Shown piece by piece: positions 1 to 7,827 of a stretch of DNA of 64,000 nt; the first letter of the stretch is position 1; every line of letters begins with the position of its first letter. Both the position numbers and the translations under genes were made by a program. Source of the stretch: Amulumruptor sp947039275 (GTDB lineage: Bacteria > Bacteroidota > Bacteroidia > Bacteroidales > Muribaculaceae); the NCBI GenBank assembly GCA_947039275.1, contig CAMQYL010000009.1:21157-85156 (forward strand). The letters run 5' to 3'. The notes below the pieces were generated by a model. The model did not search any database, was not told where the DNA came from, and worked only from the letters and a program-made list of their open reading frames with translations.

Positions 1-347
1 TATTCAATAAGCGTTTTCAGAGCCTCGGTTGTCAGGCCGTCGTCCCAATACGGATGTCCTATCCAATAGCCGACTTCACGCTCATGGGCTGCTGTGATAT
101 GGTGCTCCGCGTCTTCCGGCACAAGGCCGATGCAACCGATTGCCTCGTTTGACTCCTTAAGTACGATGGCGAAGCAATAGGGGTTTGGTATGAAGAGTTT
201 CTCTATGACCTCACGGCTCATCTCCACGGAAGTATGACGGGGCCACAGGGCAAGCCTGCTTACACGCTCGTCGGAGGCATATTTATAAAGTGCATCTGCA
301 TCATCCGTTTTCCAATGGCGCAGGATGAGCCTGCCGGTTTCAATCAT
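1..347 (-). CDS. GNAT-family N-acetyltransferase (RimJ/RimL-like), C-terminus beyond window
   Basis: This reading frame begins with ATG at 347 and runs off the left edge of the window. The visible protein opens MIETGRLILRHWKTDDADAL, the usual start of RimJ/RimL-type acetyltransferases that move an acetyl group from acetyl-CoA to an amine. It continues with AIGCIGLVPE and EVGYWIGHPYWDDGLTTEAL, which match the central strands and the loop before the acetyl-CoA-binding helix. About 115 residues are present. Its ATG overlaps the TGA of the upstream YciI-like gene in an ATGA arrangement, so it is the last visible gene of a four-gene minus-strand operon and is probably translationally coupled. The acceptor substrate cannot be deduced. 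Confidence 0.85.
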   Translation of the reverse strand, partial: MIETGRLILRHWKTDDADALYKYASDERVSRLALWPRHTSVEMSREVIEKLFIPNPYCFAIVLKESNEAIGCIGLVPEDAEHHITAAHEREVGYWIGHPYWDDGLTTEALKTLIE

Positions 348-634
348 AACAGCGATGATTTCAGGTCGTCAGAGATAAACATCGTAGGGGTGAACTCCAC
401 AATCTGATAATCGGCGATGCCGTTGATATGAAACGGATCTTCGGCAATAATAGCCTCGACCGCTTCTCGGCTGTCGGCTTTCATCATTATCACGCCGCCG
501 ATGCGAGGTGTCTGGGGACCTGATGCGATGAAATCGCCGACGGCGTAGTGCTTGGCAAGATATTCACGATGCGCGGTGAGGAAACGGTCGACTTCGCTAA
601 GCGGCTTCTTGTATGTAAGGATGGCAATGAACAT
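344..634 (-). CDS. YciI-like protein (YCII domain)
   Basis: A 96-residue protein that fills a single YCII domain, a small ferredoxin-like fold common in Bacteria and usually of unknown enzymatic role. The pattern is typical of the family: an N-terminal strand MFIAILTYKK, a middle IASGPQTPRIGGVIMMKADS, and EAVEAIIAEDPFHINGIADYQIVEF, where the DPF segment is characteristic. The protein starts 4 bp after the DJ-1/PfpI stop and its own stop overlaps the start of the GNAT gene, so it belongs to the same operon. It has no signal peptide and is probably cytoplasmic. The family call is secure; the biochemical role is not known. Confidence 0.85.
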   Translation of the reverse strand: MFIAILTYKKPLSEVDRFLTAHREYLAKHYAVGDFIASGPQTPRIGGVIMMKADSREAVEAIIAEDPFHINGIADYQIVEFTPTMFISDDLKSSLL

Positions 635-638
635 GGCT

Positions 639-1247
639 TTATCCAGGAAATAGGTTACAGAAGCCCTGTTTGTTAAACTGATAGTACATCTCTATGCGCT
701 GGGGTGTGTCGTTGCCGAGAATCTGAAGCAGCTCCCGGGCAAATTCGAGCGTTGCCGAGCCGTTGGCAGTGACTATGTTATGGTCGCTGACAGCCTGTGC
801 GTGGATATATCCGTCGGTATTCGTGTAATTTTCTCCGCCCCACAGTTTCAGTTGCTCTACGCCGTTGCCTGTATGTCTGACGGCATTGAGAAATCCGTGT
901 TTCGCCATGAACGAAGCGGCATTGCAGATAGCACCGACGGTCTTGCCATTTTCAATGGCATGGCGCACAATGGGTGCAACCTGCTGAGCCACCGGTGTGC
1001 TCCATCCGAAACCGCCGATCAGCACCAGTGCGGCGTAATCATCAGGCATCGTCTCAAATGAATAATCAGGCACAGTGAGGAAGCCGCCGATAGATCGGAC
1101 AGGTTCCAGCGTAGGTGCCACGACCTTGTTGATATACTTGGGGTTTTCTTTCAGCGCAAACTCGTCAGAAGCGATGGCTTGCGAAAGATACACCGCTTCA
1201 TGCGCCGCATAGTCAGGCAGCAGGATATATAGGATTTCGTTGCTCAT
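639..1247 (-). CDS. DJ-1/PfpI superfamily protein (type 1 glutamine amidotransferase-like)
   Basis: The protein has 202 residues if translation starts at the ATG at 1247. An in-frame ATG at 1271 would overlap the upstream gene by 10 bp, so I prefer 1247, where the sequence MSNEILYILLPDYAAHE matches the family N-terminus. The domain carries the nucleophile-elbow signature VGAICNAASF with Cys108, and an early Glu (about residue 17) that fits the DJ-1 acid. VLIGGFGWS near residue 75-83 is the usual glycine-rich loop. Members act as glyoxalases, deglycases, chaperones or peptidases, and which applies here cannot be told. It sits in an operon with a PNPOx-like protein, which suggests handling of reactive small molecules (inference). 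Confidence 0.85.
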   Translation of the reverse strand: MSNEILYILLPDYAAHEAVYLSQAIASDEFALKENPKYINKVVAPTLEPVRSIGGFLTVPDYSFETMPDDYAALVLIGGFGWSTPVAQQVAPIVRHAIENGKTVGAICNAASFMAKHGFLNAVRHTGNGVEQLKLWGGENYTNTDGYIHAQAVSDHNIVTANGSATLEFARELLQILGNDTPQRIEMYYQFNKQGFCNLFPG

Positions 1248-1261
1248 GATTGTCTGATGTT

Positions 1262-1957
1262 TTATTGGCAAAGCTTTTCGTGGGCAAATTCATTGTCTAT
1301 CCAGATGGTCGCTTCCGTGCCGATGAAGTGGAGCAGCACATAGTTCGGGTCTGAAGGACCGCCGTGAAAATGATTGATATACCAGTCTTGCCACATCTCG
1401 GTGCGGATTTTGTCATCGGTAACTATTTCGACTGTGCCGCGCAAAGCCACACTTGCGCCATTGCGCGAATAGCATAGTCCGGCTTTGGGATTCTTAGTGA
1501 AGTCAGCGACTTTCTCCGAATCCGCGCCTGTAGCCATCCATACCTCGTTGCATCCCGAAGTCTGCCCCTTAGCCATGGGCACCGGGCGGGGAAATCCGTC
1601 GGCATTGATGGAAGCCACCGTGACATCCGGGCATTGGGCGAGCAGATCCACCGCCTTTTCGATAAGCGATTTTTCGCCAGGCGTTTTCCAGCGTTTGAGA
1701 TGAGGAAACTGCTGGCGCATAATCTCCTTGGCTTGTTCCTGTGTCAGTTGTTGTCCCGACTGGCGGTTGATCTCGTCGGTAAACTGGGCGCAGAAATCAA
1801 TCATCTGTTCCATGGTCATGTCCTGTGTGAACCTGCCGTCCTTGTAGCAATAGATGCAGTAATCCTCACTGCGGCTGCCGTCAGCCTCAGTTCCGTGGTT
1901 GTCCTCAGTCAGCGGCATCCCGCAACTCTGACAAAATCTTCGTTCCATATAGTCCAT
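1262..1957 (-). CDS. Zinc-ribbon plus pyridoxamine 5'-phosphate oxidase-like protein
   Basis: A 231-residue two-domain protein. Residues 1-90 form a small zinc-ribbon module with Cys pairs C9/C12 (FCQSCGMPL) and C34/C37 (DYCIYC), followed by a helical segment MEQMIDFCAQFTDEINRQSG. Residues about 100-231 resemble the split-barrel FMN-binding fold of pyridoxamine phosphate oxidase relatives: ASINADGFPRPVPMA, then VWMATGADSEKVADFTKNPKAG, then VALRGTVEIV. Proteins of this design occur in gut Bacteroidota and Firmicutes as general-stress-like flavoproteins. It is the promoter-proximal gene of the operon with DJ-1, YciI and GNAT. A strong promoter-like element with a repeated motif lies just upstream (1995-2070). 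The exact reaction is unknown. Confidence 0.82.
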   Translation of the reverse strand: MDYMERRFCQSCGMPLTEDNHGTEADGSRSEDYCIYCYKDGRFTQDMTMEQMIDFCAQFTDEINRQSGQQLTQEQAKEIMRQQFPHLKRWKTPGEKSLIEKAVDLLAQCPDVTVASINADGFPRPVPMAKGQTSGCNEVWMATGADSEKVADFTKNPKAGLCYSRNGASVALRGTVEIVTDDKIRTEMWQDWYINHFHGGPSDPNYVLLHFIGTEATIWIDNEFAHEKLCQ

Positions 1958-2001
1958 ATCTCTGTTTTAAACAAGCCTGGCATACCTCCCAGACCCACCG
2001 T

Positions 2002-2070
2002 CAAAGATACCAATAACTTCTAAAACATAGGCAAAATGCTGCCACAAATCTTCCAAAACATAGGCAAGAT
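2002..2070 (-). promoter_or_regulatory. Promoter with tandem 16-bp operator-like repeats upstream of the zinc-ribbon/PNPOx operon
   Basis: On the minus strand a TATCTTTG box (2002-2009) matches the Bacteroidota -7 consensus TAnnTTTG, and a TTTTG (2032-2036) lies 22 bp upstream as a -33 box. The plus-strand 16-mer AAAACATAGGCAAAAT (2022-2037) overlaps that -33 region, and a near-identical AAAACATAGGCAAGAT lies at 2055-2070, exactly 33 bp away. The same arrangement recurs at 3629-3697. Confidence 0.7.
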
Positions 2071-2116
2071 GCGGGGAATAGCCTACTACTAATCAATCTT
2101 AGATGTCTTATAGATG

Positions 2117-2140
2117 ACAAGTTGAGATACCTCAACTTGT
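2117..2140. other. Perfect 10-bp-stem hairpin
   Basis: The arms ACAAGTTGAG and CTCAACTTGT enclose a 4-nt loop. There is no T-tract on either side. It lies downstream of the HEPN-like gene and could stabilise or end that transcript, but this is not shown. Confidence 0.45.
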
Positions 2141-2211
2141 TATTCTGAAAACTCAGATGACTGGTGTAGGGACAATGCCACAATGCTGTTTAAGCAGATC
2201 TGACACAGTAT

Positions 2212-2515
2212 CGACCCCAGCGGGGTCGCATATGTTAGGCATGGGGCACACAATCCGTTAGGATTGGCTGCCCCATGTTATTGCCACGCCCCCGGATTAC
2301 GCCGCTGTAGGTGGCGCACAGCCTCTGCGTGGGTTGTGTGCCTCCTATGGAGGCATTGATTGGGAGGGGGATGTCACACCATGGTCAGCCAATCCTAACG
2401 GATTGTATGACCATGGCCTAATATGTTGACCTCCGCTGGAGGTCTTGAATGAACCTCTAACGCTTAAGTGAACACCCTCCATAGTATGTTGACCTCCGCT
2501 GGAGGGCTTGAATAT
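2212..2515. repeat. Cluster of palindromic intergenic repeats (family C, also seen around the transposase at 57.3-58.2 kb)
   Basis: This gene-free stretch contains several hairpins. At 2241-2275 CATGGGGC/GCCCCATG arms enclose an inner AATCC/GGATT hairpin. At 2339-2355 TGCCTCC is followed by GGAGGCA. At 2381-2414 ATGGTCA/TGACCAT arms again enclose an ATCC/GGAT inner stem. Hairpins built on GACCTCCGCTGGAGGTC lie at 2428-2444 and 2491-2507. The words TGTTAGGC, CCTAA, GGTCAGCCAA and CCTCC..GGAGG recur at 57271-58203 in the same order, so these are copies of one mosaic family. Confidence 0.75.
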
Positions 2516-2528
2516 GTGAGCTTCCGGA

Positions 2529-3584
2529 TTATCGGAGGGAGGCGGAGTGGGTGATGAGTTCGAAGATGAGGGTGGAGAGGATGGTGTTGAGGCGGTCGAT
2601 CAGGATGTCGTTTTCGTCGGTGTGGACTTTGAAGGTGCTGTCGGGGATTTCGCCGTGGAACATCTTGTTGCGGATGAAGTAGGCGTATTTTATCGCTAAC
2701 AGGGGGATTTTCTCTATGGGTACTGGATTACGGTTGGCTGCGATATGTGTTGTAACGGCTGTGTCGAGTCCCTCGGCTCTCAGGTTATCAATGCGATAGG
2801 GGAGCATTTCATTGAACAGGTCCATGACCTGGGCATCGTGATAGCGCAAGATGAAGTCATGGAATGCTTTCGTTTTCTTTTGCGTGTCGTAATCGTTGAG
2901 GATCATCTGCCTCCATTTGAAGCTGCGGAGCTCGTGGGGTGTATATGCGTCTGTTATGCCGAGGGTCTGAGGGAATATCAGGGGATTGTCGATTATAAAC
3001 TGCCTCATGGCTCTCATCCCGTCAACTTCTTTGGCGGTGTTGCCCTGGTACAGGAACAGACGGTTGAAACTGCGCCACAGGCGGTCAAACCGGTAGTAAC
3101 GCTCCTGGGTTGAGATGCCTGTGAGCCAGTAGGACAGAGCTATGCGTATGGCTCTACCTTTGTCTGTCTCCTCGAAGATTATTTTGATGTCGTTTGCGTT
3201 AAATGCAAACACTTTTTGCCCGGGGTTAACTATCGGTTGCGTTATATTGTTGCACTCAGTGTACGCGAAGTCGGCTTTTCGAGCGCGGCTCAGTGTTATC
3301 GATATCTTTTTTATGCGGGGAAAATCTTTGGCAATGGCATAGTAGTATAACAGACCCTTTAAAATCTGAGTGTTGAGAGTGTTGGCACTTGTCGATAGAA
3401 TCTCGCCGTCGGGATGGACTTTGCTTCGATCCGCAACGATGGTGAAATGGTCGTTAGAAAAATCAAAATCATCCTCATATCCCTGACTGAAAGGATATGT
3501 TGCACGGATATCTCCTGTCTGACATTCTTGCCGCTTCTTGTCAAACTCAACTTTGATGTGATATTTGTTGATTCGGTTTCTCAT
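2529..3584 (-). CDS. Hypothetical protein with C-terminal HEPN-like R-x4-H motif
   Basis: A 351-residue soluble protein with no signal peptide or membrane segment. I do not recognise its N-terminal two thirds. Near the C-terminus the sequence YAYFIRNKMFHGEI contains R305-N-x3-H310, the R-x4-H pattern of HEPN-superfamily proteins, many of which are RNases in defence, toxin-antitoxin or stress systems. The RN..FHGE variant is typical of Apea-like and related HEPN proteins. The call rests on this motif and the helical character of the flanks. The promoter at 3629-3697 carries the same tandem operator as the redox operon downstream. No obvious antitoxin partner is adjacent. It could equally be a non-catalytic HEPN protein. 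Confidence 0.6.
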   Translation of the reverse strand: MRNRINKYHIKVEFDKKRQECQTGDIRATYPFSQGYEDDFDFSNDHFTIVADRSKVHPDGEILSTSANTLNTQILKGLLYYYAIAKDFPRIKKISITLSRARKADFAYTECNNITQPIVNPGQKVFAFNANDIKIIFEETDKGRAIRIALSYWLTGISTQERYYRFDRLWRSFNRLFLYQGNTAKEVDGMRAMRQFIIDNPLIFPQTLGITDAYTPHELRSFKWRQMILNDYDTQKKTKAFHDFILRYHDAQVMDLFNEMLPYRIDNLRAEGLDTAVTTHIAANRNPVPIEKIPLLAIKYAYFIRNKMFHGEIPDSTFKVHTDENDILIDRLNTILSTLIFELITHSASLR

Positions 3585-3628
3585 AAGACTGCTGATGTAT
3601 CAAGGTAGTGTCTTTCAAGACCCACCCT

Positions 3629-3697
3629 CAAAGATACCAATAACTTCCAAAACATAGGCAAAATCACGGTTCGGGTCTTTTAAAACATAGGCAAGAT
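3629..3697 (-). promoter_or_regulatory. Promoter with tandem 16-bp operator-like repeats upstream of the HEPN-like gene
   Basis: The -7 box TATCTTTG is at 3629-3636 on the minus strand. The proximal repeat AAAACATAGGCAAAAT is at 3649-3664 and the distal AAAACATAGGCAAGAT at 3682-3697, again 33 bp apart. About 46 bp from the transcription start region through the proximal repeat are nearly identical to 1991-2037, while the DNA between the two repeat units differs. Confidence 0.7.
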
Positions 3698-3746
3698 TAT
3701 TTGTTACAACCGCTTTCTTATGATAATACGTCATTATAATATATAG

Positions 3747-3782
3747 AAAAATGCCAGGCTGGGAAATATCCCTGCCTGGCAT
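3747..3782 (-). terminator. Intrinsic terminator of the BspA-like gene
   Basis: On the minus strand a stem ATGCCAGGC/GCCTGGCAT (3751-3782) is followed by a run of T (A on the plus strand, 3747-3750). It lies 19 bp after the stop of the BspA-like gene. Confidence 0.8.
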
Positions 3783-3800
3783 CATTACGGTTTGAGAATA

Positions 3801-6668
3801 TTATAAAATCACTTTTTGTACGTTGGTGCCAACCTTGAGTATGAAAGCTCCATGTGTGTTGAGAGCTATCACATTATCGCGAGAAGATTTCATCAACTGA
3901 CCTTGGAGGTCATATATGTTGATGGTAGAGTTGTCGGATAGACCGTCTACGAATATGACGCCATCCACGACACGGATGGTGATGTTGGAGTCGGCTTGGA
4001 CATTATCTATGGCTGCGCCTTTCTGGACAGTCACCTTGATTGATGCAAAGATGCCGCTGCCGTCACAGGCATAGGCTGTGATAGTGGATTCTCCCTCCTT
4101 AGACAATGACTTGATTTCGCCTTCGTCTGAAACTTCCGCTATGGTGGGAGCGGAACTGCTCCATTTCAGTTTTTGTATTGATGCGTTGTCGGGAGTGACA
4201 GTAGCGGTCAGCTTGGCGGTCTCGTTGAGATCCATGACCAATTCTTCCTTTGCAAAGGTAATCTCGGTCACGGGGATATACTGGCTTATGGTTACATTAG
4301 AGAAATTTTTCCAGTAATCATCAGCCTTATATGATGACTCACCGCCGTTGGGGAGGAAAAGCGTAGCGTTTTCATATGCTTTCTGAGAGAATCCGCCACC
4401 AATCGGAGCTGTAGGGTTGTTGGAAACAACGACTTCGATATTGTCACATTTACCGAAGTTTGTATAGTACATTGTCGTTTGCTTGGCGTTGACAACTGCT
4501 TCAATCTGATTTTTGCATATTGATGTCACTTTCTCTCCGATTTCTAAGGATTTCAGTTGGGTTAGCCCATAAAATGGAGAATAGTAGATTATATCATTCC
4601 ACACGGTCTGATAGCTACCCGAGGCATAGCCGCGGGTGCGTTCGTAGTATTTTGGTAGCTCTATATTTCGGTTTATAACGATATGCTCGAGGGGTAATCC
4701 GTAGAACAAGCCATCGTAATATCCGTTACGGAAGCCTGTACGGCGTTCGTCAACATCTGATGGGTTGGGGAACGGTGTGATGGAGCTTGCAAGATGCAGG
4801 TCGGTATTACATCCGAGGCTAAGAGGTTTATCGCCCTCGTTAATAATCAATGTCTTGAGAGATTTGCAATCATTCAATAAATCGTCAGCCAGAGAATTGA
4901 TGCTGCCGGGAATTTCCAAGCTGCTTAATTCAGTGCACCCTGAGAATGCCTTTTCGGCTATTTTTGCAACATTGAATATCACGCTATAATATTCTACACT
5001 GTTAGGGATGGTTATAACTCCGTTATAGTCGTTTGCAACTACCTCTACATTGTCAGTGTCGATTTTGTGATATTTGATGCCGTCAACTACGAAGATGTCA
5101 GGCACTATGGGAGTTACTGTTACACCGCATGAACTGCTGAGGTCGGGATTTGAGGATGACTGGACTGTAATGACGCATTCTCCCGCTTCAATAGCAGTAA
5201 TTTCGCCAGCTGCAGACACTTTCGCCACCTGAGGATTGCTTGACTCCCATATAAGGTTAAAGTCCACCATAGGGTATCCGTCTGGATTCTCAGTCTTGTA
5301 TTTTACTTCAAGTTGCTTGTTCGTGCCTATTTCTAATGATGTGGTTGCTGGAGCAATCTCTAAACTGATGACTGGAGAATAAGCTCGTATGTCAAAAAAG
5401 TACCCCCATTGGGTATCATCCTTATAGCTTGACAATGAAGCTTCAGGTACCACCAGGGTCGCGTCAATATAGGTCTTGTTAGTGAATACCGAGGTTCCTA
5501 CAACAGGAGGTTGGATAGCCTGACATCCCACGAACTCGAGAGGTGTATCGTTAAATGCATTATCTCCAATAGTATTGACCGATTCCCCGATTGTAACTGT
5601 CTTGAGGGATGTACAACCGCTGAAACATGATTCAGGAATAGTTGAGAGCTGTTTTGGTAAATCTATGGCTTTTAGGCTCTTGCAATCGCGGAAGCACTCT
5701 GACCCGATAGATTTGATGCTCTGAGGGAGGATGACGGACTCAAAAGTGCTACCTGAGAAACCTACTAATTCTGTCACTTTATCGCTGATGTCAACTTTGG
5801 AGACCTTAATGGCTTTGTTGATATTACCTCCAAGATACAAATATTCAGCAGAATTGATGGCTCCCAAATCTAATGGAGTGGAACGATCTAAGATGTGTAG
5901 GTTGGATATAGTGGATGAGGAATAGTTTAACCTTTCGGGTATGGATGTTGCATATTCCCCTACTTTTAGGCTTTCCAAAGAACTCTTAATTAGATATCCA
6001 TAGCCAACAAGTTCTATGTTTCGGTTTATATCGAGAGCTGAGATAGGAGAATTATGAAAGAAAAGATAAGAGTCCCCAATCAGGCTGGCAGTTTGTAATT
6101 TTATAGAAGGGGAATCTTCTCGACCGTCAAATACTACAGAGACTAATCCGCAATATGAAAAGGCATAGCTTCCTATGCTTGTAATATATGGGGGAATAGT
6201 GATGGATTTTAATTCCTTACATTTATAAAATGCGTCTTTTCCTATAGACACAAGACTTTCGGGTAGATTTATGGATGTCAAGGAGCTGCAGTATTGAAAC
6301 GCACCTGTCCCTATCTCTATAAGGGTGGAGGGTAAAACGACCTGCTCCAGTTTCCTTGCGTTATTAAATGCATTAGATGGTAGCTGTGATAGATTCAAGT
6401 CGCTGATGTCAAGGCTGAGGACATCAGCATGTAGGCATCCTGCATCAATGCTTGCGATGTTGAATTCACGGCTTCTATATTCCACCGTGGGAGATAGGTT
6501 GATATTGGATCCGGCGGTCTCTGTCACTTTTTCTACGGAACAGGTTCTGTCAGTCATTGAGAGGATGCGATACTGAATGCCATCGACCTCAAAGTCATAG
6601 GCGGCAGCCGGGAGGGATGCCGAGAGGACGGCTGTCAGAATAAGAAATAGGATGGATGTTGGTTTCAT
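3801..6668 (-). CDS. BspA-like leucine-rich-repeat surface protein with Ig-like (Big2) domains
   Basis: A 955-residue secreted protein. It starts with a signal peptide (MKPTSILFLILTAVLSASLP, cleavage near AAA). Residues about 60-390 hold LRR_5/BspA repeats of the type LKSITIPPYITSIGSYAFSYC. Two Ig-like Big2 domains follow, near residues 420-510 (WESSNPQVAKVSAAGEI) and 800-880 (WSSSAPTIAEVSDEGEI), with a further LRR block between them. The last ~70 residues (INIYDLQGQLMKSS and a final FILKVGTNVQKVIL) resemble the C-terminal sorting domains of Bacteroidota type IX secretion cargo. BspA-like proteins mediate adhesion or host binding. The gene starts 6 bp after the small HEPN-like gene at 6675-7154 and is probably co-transcribed with it. 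A terminator follows it. Confidence 0.88.
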   Translation of the reverse strand: MKPTSILFLILTAVLSASLPAAAYDFEVDGIQYRILSMTDRTCSVEKVTETAGSNINLSPTVEYRSREFNIASIDAGCLHADVLSLDISDLNLSQLPSNAFNNARKLEQVVLPSTLIEIGTGAFQYCSSLTSINLPESLVSIGKDAFYKCKELKSITIPPYITSIGSYAFSYCGLVSVVFDGREDSPSIKLQTASLIGDSYLFFHNSPISALDINRNIELVGYGYLIKSSLESLKVGEYATSIPERLNYSSSTISNLHILDRSTPLDLGAINSAEYLYLGGNINKAIKVSKVDISDKVTELVGFSGSTFESVILPQSIKSIGSECFRDCKSLKAIDLPKQLSTIPESCFSGCTSLKTVTIGESVNTIGDNAFNDTPLEFVGCQAIQPPVVGTSVFTNKTYIDATLVVPEASLSSYKDDTQWGYFFDIRAYSPVISLEIAPATTSLEIGTNKQLEVKYKTENPDGYPMVDFNLIWESSNPQVAKVSAAGEITAIEAGECVITVQSSSNPDLSSSCGVTVTPIVPDIFVVDGIKYHKIDTDNVEVVANDYNGVITIPNSVEYYSVIFNVAKIAEKAFSGCTELSSLEIPGSINSLADDLLNDCKSLKTLIINEGDKPLSLGCNTDLHLASSITPFPNPSDVDERRTGFRNGYYDGLFYGLPLEHIVINRNIELPKYYERTRGYASGSYQTVWNDIIYYSPFYGLTQLKSLEIGEKVTSICKNQIEAVVNAKQTTMYYTNFGKCDNIEVVVSNNPTAPIGGGFSQKAYENATLFLPNGGESSYKADDYWKNFSNVTISQYIPVTEITFAKEELVMDLNETAKLTATVTPDNASIQKLKWSSSAPTIAEVSDEGEIKSLSKEGESTITAYACDGSGIFASIKVTVQKGAAIDNVQADSNITIRVVDGVIFVDGLSDNSTINIYDLQGQLMKSSRDNVIALNTHGAFILKVGTNVQKVIL

Positions 6669-6674
6669 GCGGTG

Positions 6675-7154
6675 TTATTGGTTTTCTATATTTGGGTTGT
6701 TGGAAATTTCCAAGTCGTTGATGATTTTATCTCGTAGATCAAAAAAACTAAAACAAAACCTCTTTAATAGCTCTGTGTTGACAAATCCGCGCATGGTGGG
6801 TGCATGGCCATTGTCATCATATAAAACATAGTTGTCACCTTCACGAGCTACTCTATAATGTGCGAATACGTTACGTAGATGACGAAAGAAGGCAGCTGCT
6901 TTTGATTCGTTGCCTGGACTTTTATTATCAGGGACGGTAAATCTGATAGTGTTAGGCACAAAATCTTTAGGCATCTGATCAGATGTGCATGCCTCTATAT
7001 CAAGCCGGCCCTTAAATTCAGATACCACAGAATCCCAATCATAGGCATCAGGCCAGCTTTGAAGATTGTCAAGACCTATGTCATAATAGAAAAATGTCAG
7101 ATCATCCCCATTGAGGACTCCGGTTGTAGAATGGGCTGGAAATGAAAAATCCAT
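6675..7154 (-). CDS. Small protein with HEPN-like R-x4-H motif
   Basis: A 159-residue cytoplasmic-type protein that I do not recognise by name. The central segment AAFFRHLRNVFAHYRV contains R94-N-V-F-A-H99, the RN-x3-H form of the HEPN motif, followed by DNYVLYDDNG, a layout seen in small stand-alone HEPN proteins. The N-terminal half (FFYYDIGLDNLQSW) has no motif I can assign. It lies immediately upstream of the BspA-like gene with a 6-bp gap, so the two probably share a transcript. An RNase-type or non-catalytic regulatory role is possible, but nothing in the sequence decides between them. Confidence 0.55.
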   Translation of the reverse strand: MDFSFPAHSTTGVLNGDDLTFFYYDIGLDNLQSWPDAYDWDSVVSEFKGRLDIEACTSDQMPKDFVPNTIRFTVPDNKSPGNESKAAAFFRHLRNVFAHYRVAREGDNYVLYDDNGHAPTMRGFVNTELLKRFCFSFFDLRDKIINDLEISNNPNIENQ

Positions 7155-7460
7155 ACTCTATAAGATGTGCCTTTGGACTCCCCTCGTTGGCATTAGAATA
7201 TAAAAAGAAAAGCGTGAGAGCCGTACTGGTTGCTCGTTCCACAAACGGAGGCTCTGGAATTGCCCGGTAAAGTAGAACGAGCAAACTTGCAGAAGCCTCA
7301 CGCAGAATATGCTTAGCACCAATAGCAGATACTCACGTGTCTGTTATCGGTGGTATTTACATATCCACAAGGCATCTACTGTTTGCTGCAATCCTGACTT
7401 TACCATTGAAATTTTCCAGATTTCCGTTTGTCAAGAAAGAGCGTCGAGTAAACGCTTTCC
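7155..7460. other. Unassigned non-coding stretch
   Basis: About 300 bases upstream of the small HEPN-like gene hold no convincing gene. Short frames exist on both strands but lack any family resemblance. GC is lower than in neighbouring genes. It may contain a promoter or a decayed remnant, and I cannot identify either. Confidence 0.35.
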
Positions 7461-7465
7461 GTATG

Positions 7466-7490
7466 TAGTGTCACGGCACGGTACCGTGAC
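7466..7490. repeat. GTAG-footed hairpin
   Basis: GTAG is followed by a stem GTCACGG/CCGTGAC with a short loop. It has the same layout, a GTAG foot then a hairpin, as the more numerous elements at 7677-7788. Confidence 0.55.
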
Positions 7491-7676
7491 GGCTGCCGAC
7501 CCACCCGCATTGCCCAGAGCCGGGCTTCTGCGATGCGGCCTGCATCCGCAAAGTAAACAATTTTTCACGAAAACCGCAATAGCGGAGCGGGGATAAATAT
7601 GGAAAGTTGCGGGGGATGTGTGGGGCTGTCTCCGAGGAAGCATACTGCGGAGATGGAAAAATGCGTGCGTGGGGCG

Positions 7677-7788
7677 GACATGCCACGGCATGTCCCTACA
7701 ACCGAATCCCACAGTAGGGTCGCTACATGTAGCGACCCTACAATTGCTGCGCATCCCATCCCGTGTAGGGACATGCCGTGGCATGTCC
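7677..7788. repeat. Three GTAGG/CCTAC-footed palindromes
   Basis: Three units lie here: 7677-7700 (GACATGCC-AC-GGCATGTC then CCTACA), 7714-7742 (GTAGG then GTCGCTAC-AT-GTAGCGAC then CCTACA), and 7765-7788 (GTAGG then GACATGCC-GT-GGCATGTC). The foot is constant while the stem differs between units and stays self-complementary. The cluster fills the gap downstream of mfd. Confidence 0.8.
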
Positions 7789-7827
7789 GCATGCGTCCGA
7801 TGGTCGTATTTTGTGCGGACAGGATGG

